NCBI GenBank assembly: GCA_046328035.1
Contig: JAXLXI010000006.1
Location: 289,531-353,530, forward strand
Direction of reading: 5' to 3'
DNA from: JBGASG01 sp046328035
GTDB taxonomy: Bacteria > Cyanobacteriota > Vampirovibrionia > Obscuribacterales > Obscuribacteraceae
Length of the DNA stretch: 64,000 nt
The notes under the pieces were generated by a model that was given only the letters and a program-made list of their open reading frames with translations, was not told the origin of the DNA and did no database searches. Below are positions 24,944 to 31,311 of the stretch, one piece after another (the stretch's first letter is position 1; every line of letters begins with the position of its first letter). Position numbers and translations under genes: made by a program.

Positions 24944-25393
24944 CGACATGACGGCAACTCAGCCGGCTTGTGCGGCTGGCTATTGCGGCGCAGGCGTTTC
25001 TGCAGGCTTTCAGTAGCGGACGCATCAGCGGCGCTGGCATCTCTTTTTCGCCGATTCAACAGCTTTCTTGCTGAACAGCTTCCGTTCTTGTTGCAGCCAG
25101 CTGGGTGCTGCAGTCGCCTTTGCCGCAGTCTTCATCGCCGCAGTTTGCATAGGCGGCCGCGCACGAGCGGCTATGGTCAAAAGAGGAAAGCTGGTTTCTT
25201 ATGGTCTCTTTGCTGCTACCGACATTCATATGTGGGGCATCTGCTTTCACCGGAGCTGGCTTTATTGGTGATTACCGCCACTAAGGTTCCAAAGTCGTAA
25301 CAATTCCGCTCGGAGACTGTCGATCAGCCACATTCAAAGCAGTTACTATCCAGTAACTTATACTCGTAACTAGCTGTGGGAGCGGATCTCGGC
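24944..25393. other. Intergenic stretch without a supported gene
   Basis: About 450 bases. Short ORFs exist on both strands: one at 24948 encoding a Cys/Gly/Ala-rich 22-residue peptide, and a minus-strand Cys-rich 64-codon ORF at 25056-25250. None has a convincing ribosome site. At 25341-25358, AGTTACT-ATCC-AGTAACT is an inverted repeat overlapping TATACT (25359-25364), a possible -10 with operator for the BON gene. Confidence 0.4.
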
Positions 25394-25864
25394 ATGACAC
25401 ACGACATTGAGGGCGGCGACTTCCAGCGATGGATTGCCTACGGGCGCAAGCGCGGCTGGGTTTCTCGAAACGGACGCGTCCTCGAACCCTACGACGACGA
25501 AGCCGACGAAGGCGTCATGCCGGCCAACTGGACGCCGGGGACGTTTGCAGGGCGCGGTCCGAAGGACTACGTGCGCTCGGATCAATCTATCGAGGACGAG
25601 CTCTACAAGCGGCTCACGCACCATCCGGATCTGGATGCCGCTGACATGGAGATTGGTGTGCTGGAGGGCATTGTCTCGTTGCGCGGTTATGCGGCAAACA
25701 AATATGAGAAACGGCTTGCGGAGGAGATCGCGCGTGATGTACTGGGCGTCAGCGAAGTGAAAAGCGAACTGCGGTTCAAAGAATTCGGATTTCAGACCAA
25801 ATCGTCATCCGGCTCGGCGACCAATCAACAGTCGGATGCAAAAAGTGAGACTACGGATGAGTAA
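25394..25864 (+). CDS. BON domain protein
   Basis: 156 residues. The BON domain, a small alpha/beta fold often found in envelope or lipid-binding proteins, covers about residues 58-125: RSDQSIEDELYKRLTHHPDL through VLEGIVSLRGYAANKYEKR and ARDVLGVSEVKSELRF. The N-terminal part (RWIAYGRKRGWVSRNG... EPYDDEADEG) is hydrophilic, with no signal peptide. The C-tail is Ser/Gln-rich. ATG 25394 is preferred; GTG 25376 in frame is possible. An inverted repeat and a TATACT box lie just upstream. Confidence 0.75.
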   Translation: MTHDIEGGDFQRWIAYGRKRGWVSRNGRVLEPYDDEADEGVMPANWTPGTFAGRGPKDYVRSDQSIEDELYKRLTHHPDLDAADMEIGVLEGIVSLRGYAANKYEKRLAEEIARDVLGVSEVKSELRFKEFGFQTKSSSGSATNQQSDAKSETTDE

Positions 25865-25981
25865 GCTAATCGCCAAAGTTTAGCTTTACATGCGGGTCTT
25901 GGAGGTTGAAGCGAGGCGATTCTGGGTATAAGGAAAATGGCAAGCTGGGTTGCCGCTGGTCTTTTTTAGGAATCCCAAGAC

Positions 25982-26230
25982 ATGACGCTGAATCATTGGA
26001 ACAAAGGTTCCGGACTTAAAGCCGGACAGAACGTCGTCTGCCGTATCGAAGCAGCGACTGTGGGTGGGTATGCGGTCAAAACCACGAGTAATCAACCGGG
26101 GTATCTGGTCACCCCGATGAAATTTCGTGAGGGCGAGGAAGTGCTCGCGCAGTTCGTTTCCGTTCAAGGCAATCGCATGGTGTTGTCGCCCCTGCTCGGC
26201 GATCAACAAGTGAGCAAGCCGCGCCGCTAA
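25982..26230 (+). CDS. Small S1-like/OB-fold protein
   Basis: 82 residues. The segment GQNVVCRIEAATVGGYAVKT, then GYLVTPMKFREGEEVLAQFVSVQGNRMVLS, has the alternation and spacing of an S1-type RNA-binding OB fold (two strands, gly-gly-tyr, a turn, then V-x-A-Q-F-V). This is a weak similarity. AGGA lies ten bases before the ATG. Its stop codon is the first triplet of a 13-bp tandem repeat. It stands alone between the BON gene and a TPR lipoprotein gene. Confidence 0.55.
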   Translation: MTLNHWNKGSGLKAGQNVVCRIEAATVGGYAVKTTSNQPGYLVTPMKFREGEEVLAQFVSVQGNRMVLSPLLGDQQVSKPRR

Positions 26231-26279
26231 GACACGCCGTTAGGACACGCCGCTAGGACACGCCGCTAGGACGCGCCGA
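26228..26279. repeat. Four tandem 13-bp repeats
   Basis: The unit TAGGACACGCCGC occurs four times (26228, 26241, 26254, 26267) with few changes. The first copy supplies the stop codon of the preceding gene. Confidence 0.88.
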
Positions 26280-26379
26280 CCACCGAGAACGCGACCATGT
26301 AGTAATCTAAGACGGATTCGCCCATGGCGGACCCGTCCGGTAGAATTGAGCTATAGAGCCGCGCCGCCCGGACGTGTTC

Positions 26380-27666
26380 ATGCGTTTCCTACTAATCATT
26401 ATCGCTGGCACCCTGACCCTAAGCGCGTCGGGGTGTTCGTTTGCGGGCGTGGAGAGCCAGAAACGCAACGACCTCTGGGAGCAATACACAGCTGAGGCCG
26501 TTTCGGCCGAACGCCGCCAGAAACTCGATGTAGCGCAAGCGAAGTATGAGCAGGCGATCGACCTGGCCGACCAATTTCAGAAAAGCGACCCACGGCGGAC
26601 CACAACGGTGGTTTCCCTCGCTGAAGTTTTGAGAAAACAAGGCAAAGAAGAAGAAGCCGCCAAACTCTTCGAAGAAGGCATCAGCTCATACGAGAAGTGG
26701 AGTGGCACCGTCAAGTCTGAAGAAGCTCTTCTGCGCGTCGGCAAGCCGATGGCGGTAGCGTACCTGGGATACGGCTACATTCTGGAGAAACAAGGAAAGC
26801 TGCCGCAAGCAAAGGAACTGTTCAGTAAGGCGCGCAAATTGTCCTGGCACACTTCTGCGGGAACGCGCGTTTGGGATGAAGCAACAGAAGCGCTGGCACG
26901 CGTTCTTGCTGCCACTGGACAGACTGCGGAAGCAGAGAAACTGCGCCGCACCACCGCGGGCGCCATGGTGGAACAACTGCAGAGCAGCGAGCCCAAGCCC
27001 GGCGAGAAACGGATTACGTTTGAAGAGCGCGAGAAGCAGCACGCTCTCCTCTACGAACAGACTCGGACCAAATATGGTGACAGCAGTGCCGAAGCGCTGA
27101 CCGCCGCCACCAATTTGATTCAGCATTACGTGCGCGAAGAAAAATACGTTCAGGCCATGCCCATCATTCAGAAGTATCTGCAGGATCCGCACATCACAGA
27201 CCGCCACTACAGAGTCATGCTCCTCAACCTGCAAGCGGGCTGTCAACGCGAGATGCATCAGACCAAAGATTCGCTAGCCTCGGCTCAAGAGGCTCTGGAG
27301 ATTGCCACCGCCCTCAAGGAAGAAGAGGAAATGTCTGTGGCAAAGTTTCATATTGGTATGATCCAGCGCGATGATCCCAAATTACAGAAGGAAGCCATCA
27401 CCAATCTACGTGCCGCATGGGATGTCCAGCGCGGCTACAACGTAGATCCCATGTTCTGGAGTACCTCCCTGGAACTGGGAAAGATGTACACCAACGCCGG
27501 AGATTACTCGGATGCGGAAATGGTGCTACGCGAGTCGATTTTGGCGCAGGGTGACCGCAAATACTCCAAGATGCTGCGAGCATCCGTCGATGCCATCCAG
27601 GATGTCTATCGCCGCGACAAAAAACCGCAAGAAGCCGCTCTCTACGAAAGCCGTATCGTCCGCTAG
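26380..27666 (+). CDS. TPR-repeat lipoprotein
   Basis: 428 residues. The signal peptide ends LTLSASGC, a lipobox-like sequence with Cys21, so the protein is probably lipid-anchored. It then consists of helical repeats of tetratricopeptide type: KLDVAQAKYEQAIDLADQF, TTVVSLAEVLRKQGKEEEAAKLFEEG, MAVAYLGYGYILEKQGKLPQAKELFSKARKL and later copies including LELGKMYTNAGDYSDAEMVLRESI. It likely acts as a protein-protein scaffold at the membrane. ATG 26380 starts exactly at the signal peptide; GTG 26374 is in frame. Two palindromic repeats follow its stop, before a convergent gene. Confidence 0.78.
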   Translation: MRFLLIIIAGTLTLSASGCSFAGVESQKRNDLWEQYTAEAVSAERRQKLDVAQAKYEQAIDLADQFQKSDPRRTTTVVSLAEVLRKQGKEEEAAKLFEEGISSYEKWSGTVKSEEALLRVGKPMAVAYLGYGYILEKQGKLPQAKELFSKARKLSWHTSAGTRVWDEATEALARVLAATGQTAEAEKLRRTTAGAMVEQLQSSEPKPGEKRITFEEREKQHALLYEQTRTKYGDSSAEALTAATNLIQHYVREEKYVQAMPIIQKYLQDPHITDRHYRVMLLNLQAGCQREMHQTKDSLASAQEALEIATALKEEEEMSVAKFHIGMIQRDDPKLQKEAITNLRAAWDVQRGYNVDPMFWSTSLELGKMYTNAGDYSDAEMVLRESILAQGDRKYSKMLRASVDAIQDVYRRDKKPQEAALYESRIVR

Positions 27667-27687
27667 CTGTCAAGCTCCAGCCCCCTC

Positions 27688-27750
27688 ATCAAACCTAAAG
27701 CGATATCGCTCCAGTTCGGAGAAGCTAAAGCGATATCGCTTTAGCTCTCT
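27688..27750. repeat. Two GATATC palindromes between convergent genes
   Basis: CCTAAAGCGATATCGCTCCAG and, after 9 bases, AGCTAAAGCGATATCGCTTT followed by AGCTC. The second copy is a near-perfect 24-base palindrome. Confidence 0.88.
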
Positions 27751-27760
27751 TGTACGAGGG

Positions 27761-28846
27761 CTACCGATTTGTGCGGGCGTAAACGCGCAATCCGTGAGCG
27801 ATGCCGGCAAGTTCCCAGCCTGTTTGCTGGGTGCCGGCTTTTGAGCCCTCGAAGAAACCGAGCTTCTTGAGCACCCCGTAGGTGGGAGCGATGACGGCCC
27901 AGGCGGGGGCAGAAAGCGGACCGTGGCCGATGCCTGCATCGCCATCGTTGCTTTCCGTTATGGGTGCAGAGACCCGAAACGACGTTTCCAGAAAATGTTC
28001 GGCGTTGGCGATGTCGGAGGCATTGCCATTGTTGTTGCCGGGAGCGAAGCTGTTCATGGCAACCCGCATCTGCAAGAGAGTTGAGTAAGCTCTTGAGCAT
28101 TGTTCGTGGGGGTTGGCGGTTTCCAGGCTGGCATCCGCCAGTGCCAGCTTCAGAATTAGTGCCGTGCGCTTATCGTCGGTAGACTCCTGCCCATCGCGCG
28201 GGATTTTGGCATCGAGCCAGGTGCGAAACTTTTCCACTTCCTGGGGGCTATCGGGGCGCAGAACGCCGCCTTGAATCTGTAGTTGTCCGGACTCGGAAAA
28301 TTTTGCCTGCTTACGTCCTTCGGCGACCAGCTTCGGATCTACGTTTGCCAAATAATCCATTGCCGCCATAGGCATTAATACGTCATGCGCGATTGCTGAA
28401 AGAACCGCTTTGGTGGCTGAGTCTGCGTTTTGATTCGCTTTTTCCCAGTATTCCCGAGCGCTAGAAACGGTGCTGTTGTCCTGTCCGGCTGGGTTGGTTA
28501 CGTCCATCTGAGTGGCGCGGGACATGAGCGCGCGCTCCCTCGCCGCCCGCGCTTCGGGACTGTTGCCAGCTTCACCGGGGCGGTTATAGAGGTCGGTGCC
28601 GGACTTGCTGTTGTACACGTCTGCTAAAACGTCTTCCTTGCCGTCGCCATCAATATCCAGGCCCGTGACCACGAGGCTATTCAACCCGGGCTGGTCGGAT
28701 TTTTGCCCGTTGCGTAATGCGGCAAATACCGCACGCTTGTCCTCTGGCGGTAGTGCGTTGTATGCCTCGGAGATGTCCTTGCCGTCCGTGGCTTGCTGCA
28801 CGACCTTCGCTGCTGGTGATTCTTTTTCGATATCACGTTGTCCCAC
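27761..28846 (-). CDS. Hypothetical protein with an EF-hand-like calcium loop
   Basis: 361 residues, not recognised as a whole. DIDGDGKEDVLADV near residues 64-77 fits a DxDxDG calcium-binding loop of the dockerin/EF-hand type. The rest is helical and polar, with no signal peptide. Segments such as WAVIAPTYGVLKKLGFF and GWELAGIAHGLRVY close the protein. It is convergent with the TPR lipoprotein gene. A ribosome site is weak (GGGGGAACTGG region well upstream), so the start may differ. Confidence 0.5.
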   Translation of the reverse strand: MGQRDIEKESPAAKVVQQATDGKDISEAYNALPPEDKRAVFAALRNGQKSDQPGLNSLVVTGLDIDGDGKEDVLADVYNSKSGTDLYNRPGEAGNSPEARAARERALMSRATQMDVTNPAGQDNSTVSSAREYWEKANQNADSATKAVLSAIAHDVLMPMAAMDYLANVDPKLVAEGRKQAKFSESGQLQIQGGVLRPDSPQEVEKFRTWLDAKIPRDGQESTDDKRTALILKLALADASLETANPHEQCSRAYSTLLQMRVAMNSFAPGNNNGNASDIANAEHFLETSFRVSAPITESNDGDAGIGHGPLSAPAWAVIAPTYGVLKKLGFFEGSKAGTQQTGWELAGIAHGLRVYARTNR

Positions 28847-29182
28847 AGCGGATTCCTTAGGGGGAACTGGATTGCACGTAGATCTTATACCCGACCGCGA
28901 CGATTAAGTCGCGCGCTCGCACGTAGGCTTAGCCGCGAACTATTGATGGTCTCAGTGCTGGAGTGTTTGATGCTGGCGGAAACTTGGAGCGATGGGGAAT
29001 GCGATGGGGAATGCGATGGGGATGCGATGGGGGATGCGAAGTCCGATGCGGGAATGGCAGGTGCGGTGGCAGATGCCGTGATGCGGATGAGATCCGTCAT
29101 ATCGCGATGCGATATGACACCATATATGGTGCCGCCCCGAATGTCTGGTCGGGGCGAATGTTTACACGGCGAAAAATTTCTG
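28847..29182. other. Upstream region of the leu operon: G-runs and small palindromes
   Basis: No gene is supported. GGGG runs at 28994, 29006, 29018 and 29029 sit in an imperfect 12-bp tandem repeat (GATGGGGAATGC) and could form a G-quadruplex. CACCATATATGGTG at 29118-29131 is a perfect 14-bp palindrome, followed by a 7-bp hairpin GCCCCGA/TCGGGGC. These may be protein-binding or RNA-structural sites, or remnants of the repeat. Confidence 0.45.
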
Positions 29183-29212
29183 TTGACAGATCGGTTGAAC
29201 GTCGACTAAAAC
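29183..29212 (+). promoter_or_regulatory. Candidate promoter of the leuA leader
   Basis: Perfect TTGACA at 29183-29188 with TAAAAC at 29207-29212 (18-base spacer, 4 of 6 matches). The predicted start is about 29219, on the first ATG of the leader ORF. Confidence 0.55.
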
Positions 29213-29218
29213 GGTGGC

Positions 29219-29308
29219 ATGCAATCAATGACACAGTTTCAACTTCTCCTTGGCGCGCTTAGCCTCCTGCTTAACGGCGGGGCGCTTCTGCTCAGCCTGG
29301 AGAATTAG
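29219..29308 (+). CDS. Leucine-rich leader peptide of the leuA attenuator
   Basis: Short ORF with two in-frame ATGs. From 29228 it has 26 codons, beginning MTQFQLLLGALSLLL and ending SLEN. Eleven of 26 residues are leucine, in runs at codons 6-8, 13-15 and 20-22. It ends one base before a segment that can pair with the 5' arm of a perfect terminator ahead of leuA. GGTGG at 29213-29217 could serve the 29228 start; the 29219 start would be leaderless. The leucine density is far outside chance and fits Leu-tRNA sensing by ribosome stalling. It is not long enough for standard gene calling. Confidence 0.8.
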   Translation: MQSMTQFQLLLGALSLLLNGGALLLSLEN

Positions 29309-29367
29309 AAACAGAGTCATTTAGCAATCCTCCTCGGGGCTCTGTTTATAGAACAGAGCCCTTTTTA
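29309..29367 (+). promoter_or_regulatory. Transcription attenuator before leuA
   Basis: Three competing segments. A: AAACAGAG (29309-29316), right after the leader stop. B: GGGCTCTGTT (29337-29346). C: AACAGAGCCC (29352-29361). B:C makes a perfect 10-bp terminator stem with loop TATAG and tail TTTTT. A can pair with CTCTGTTT in B (29340-29347, 8 bp). A ribosome at the leader stop would hide A and allow termination. Stalling at Leu codons 20-22 leaves A free. Confidence 0.78.
29337..29366 (+). terminator. Intrinsic terminator in the leuA leader
   Basis: Perfect 10-bp stem GGGCTCTGTT/AACAGAGCCC, 5-base loop, five T residues. It lies 46 bases before the leuA ATG. Confidence 0.88.
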
Positions 29368-29411
29368 GTTGTTATCCACAAATCCCAAAACTGAGATAAG
29401 GACATCCAATA

Positions 29412-31082
29412 ATGCGAGACGGTCAAGTCAGAATTTTCGATACGACATTGCGCGATGGGCAGCAGTGCCCGGGCGCGGGAATGAGCTTCGAGAACAATAT
29501 TGCTTATGCCAGGCTCGCGGCAGACCTGAGAGTCGATGTTCTGGAGGCGGGGTTCCCGTCGGCGAGCGTTATGGACTTCGAGATCGTCAAAGCGATCGCT
29601 GAAGAAATCACCACGCGCGAGCATAGCCCGGTGATCGCGGCGTTGTGTCAGCTGCGACCCGAGCAAGTGGAGCGTACCATCGAATCGGTGCGCGCCGCCA
29701 TTCCCCGAGGCAAGGCGAGGGTGCACACGTATGTGCCGGTCGATCCGTCATTGATGGCTGCGTCATTAGGCGACAAAGCCGCCGATCGCGAAGCGATCGT
29801 GCGCAGCGTCTACGACCTGATCAAAATGGCTGTCGACGCCGGCTGCGAAGCGCAGTTCAGCCCGGAAGGCTATTCTCGCATGGGCGCCAATTTCGACTTC
29901 GTCACCGAACTGATTCGCGCTGCCGTCGAAGCGGGCGCCTCCGTGATCAACTGTCCAGATACCATAGGCGGTGCCTCCGTTATGGAAGGCGAGCAATATT
30001 TCGTGAAACACATGTCGCGCCACGCAGACATTATCGACCGCGAGTTCCCGAACAATAACGTTATCTGGTCCGTGCATTGCCATAACGATTTTGGTTTGGC
30101 TGTCCAGAACAGCATTAATGGCGTGTTCGAAGGACCGGCGCGCCAGATCGAAGGCTGCATCAACGGCATCGGCGAACGCGCCGGCAATGCGTCACTCGAG
30201 CAGTGCATCATGCTGATCGCGCAATTCGGTGAAACGGCACCGCAAGGTCCGTTCCACACGCGCTGCGACGCCACCAAATTGCAGGAAGTCTCCGACTTCG
30301 TACACGACCACATGTTGCCGCGCCAACCGCACTGGCCTGTCACCGGCAACAACGCCGCCTGCCACTCCAGTGGCGGTCACACCAATGCCATCTTGAAGAA
30401 TCCGACCGCATACCAGCCGTTCGATCCGCGCGTCATTGGCAAGCCGGTGACATTTATCTTCGGGCCATTGTCCGGGGGCAACCACGCCAAAGCCATTATC
30501 GAAGCCGCGGGCTACCGCTGCGACGACAAAGAGAAAGCCGTGATTGCGCAGTATGTCAAAGACAAGTTCAGTCAGCGTCGTAAAGGCATCACCGACAGCG
30601 AATTGATGAACGCTTATTTCGACTATCGCAGTCCAATGACTGTCGACCGTGTCGACTACGCCAAGAACGACGGGCGCGCGCACGTGATTATGTACGGCAC
30701 GTTTCATGGCAAAGAGATCATCATCAATCACGAACAGTCCGGCAAAGATTCAGCGATTGCTGCGCTCAAGATTGCATTGGAAGATTACTTCGGCGGTTTC
30801 GACATTGTTACGCATTCCAGCCGCGCCGAAACGAGCGGCGTGAGCGCCGTTTCTACCTCGATGATCGAGATCGTCGACCACAATGGTGTGCGTTGCGAAG
30901 GCACTGCATCAGATCAAGACATAGAGGTATCAGCAATGAAATCTCTCGTCGCGGCGCTCAATAAGTCGTACGTCAGAAGTCGCTACTGCGTAAACAATGT
31001 GAACGGAAAACGAAAAGACTCGACACAAGTAATTGACACCTCAGAATGGACACGTATGCTAGAAGGAGTTAAGGGCGCCTAG
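29412..31082 (+). CDS. leuA: 2-isopropylmalate synthase
   Basis: First committed enzyme of leucine synthesis: acetyl-CoA plus 2-ketoisovalerate gives 2-isopropylmalate. 556 residues. The catalytic TIM barrel has FDTTLRDGQQCPGAGM near 10, VLEAGFPSAS, HTYVPVDPSLMAAS, FSPEGYSR, NCPDTIGGA and the metal-binding HCHNDFGLAVQNS near 222. GCINGIGERAGNASLEQ and the C-terminal regulatory LeuA dimer domain (about 420-545) follow. AAGGA lies ten bases before the ATG. It heads the branched-chain cluster behind a leucine attenuator. A second paralogue in the cluster is cimA. LeuA rather than citramalate synthase is favoured by motif order and by the leader. Confidence 0.92.
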   Translation: MRDGQVRIFDTTLRDGQQCPGAGMSFENNIAYARLAADLRVDVLEAGFPSASVMDFEIVKAIAEEITTREHSPVIAALCQLRPEQVERTIESVRAAIPRGKARVHTYVPVDPSLMAASLGDKAADREAIVRSVYDLIKMAVDAGCEAQFSPEGYSRMGANFDFVTELIRAAVEAGASVINCPDTIGGASVMEGEQYFVKHMSRHADIIDREFPNNNVIWSVHCHNDFGLAVQNSINGVFEGPARQIEGCINGIGERAGNASLEQCIMLIAQFGETAPQGPFHTRCDATKLQEVSDFVHDHMLPRQPHWPVTGNNAACHSSGGHTNAILKNPTAYQPFDPRVIGKPVTFIFGPLSGGNHAKAIIEAAGYRCDDKEKAVIAQYVKDKFSQRRKGITDSELMNAYFDYRSPMTVDRVDYAKNDGRAHVIMYGTFHGKEIIINHEQSGKDSAIAALKIALEDYFGGFDIVTHSSRAETSGVSAVSTSMIEIVDHNGVRCEGTASDQDIEVSAMKSLVAALNKSYVRSRYCVNNVNGKRKDSTQVIDTSEWTRMLEGVKGA

Positions 31083-31109
31083 CGCCCCCCTTCCCAGCTC
31101 ATAACTAAG

Positions 31110-31208
31110 ATGCAAGCCAACCAAGGTCTCCTTATCCTCAACGCTTTTGCCGGAATTATTGTAATTCTGGTACTTATTGCGTCACCGAGGTGCGGGCTCC
31201 TTGTGTAG
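31110..31208 (+). CDS. Ile/Leu/Val-rich leader peptide of the ilvD attenuator
   Basis: 32-codon ORF: MQANQGLLILNAF, then AGIIVILVLIASPRCGLLV. Codons 16-23 (31155-31178) are an unbroken run of Ile, Val and Leu, and Leu/Ile also fill codons 7-10. It overlaps a segment able to form an antiterminator and precedes a perfect 13-bp terminator before ilvD. This is the pattern of ilv leader peptides known from enterobacteria and actinobacteria. CATAAC (31099-31104) could be a -10 placing the transcript start on the ATG, but no good -35 is seen. Read-through from leuA may also supply transcripts. Confidence 0.8.
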   Translation: MQANQGLLILNAFAGIIVILVLIASPRCGLLV

Positions 31209-31268
31209 GTAAAACCTAACAAGCATCACATAAGCCCCGCACCTCCAATAAGGTGCGGGGCTTTCGTT
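31188..31268 (+). promoter_or_regulatory. Transcription attenuator before ilvD
   Basis: A: AGGTGCGGGCT (31188-31198) inside the last codons of the leader. B: AGCCCCGCACCT (31233-31244). C: AGGTGCGGGGCT (31251-31262). B:C is a perfect terminator stem. A:B pairs over 11 bp with a single bulged C. A is nearly a copy of C. A ribosome finishing the leader covers A, so the terminator forms. Stalling on the Ile/Val/Leu run 10-30 bases upstream frees A. Confidence 0.8.
31232..31268 (+). terminator. Intrinsic terminator in the ilvD leader
   Basis: 13-bp perfect stem AAGCCCCGCACCT/AGGTGCGGGGCTT, loop CCAATA, tail TTTCGTTTT. It lies 44 bases before the ilvD ATG. Confidence 0.9.
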
Positions 31269-31311
31269 TTCACCACGCAGCGCAAGCAGCAAGACAGCGA
31301 ACCCTCCCCAA

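Noticed and set aside
24948..25016. 22-codon Cys/Gly-rich ORF after the subtilase-like gene
   Set aside because: Too short and without supporting context; could be chance.
25056..25250. Cys-rich 64-codon ORF, minus strand, as a possible peptide toxin or bacteriocin
   Set aside because: No ribosome site, no export or modification genes nearby, and an overlapping ORF on the other strand is equally open.
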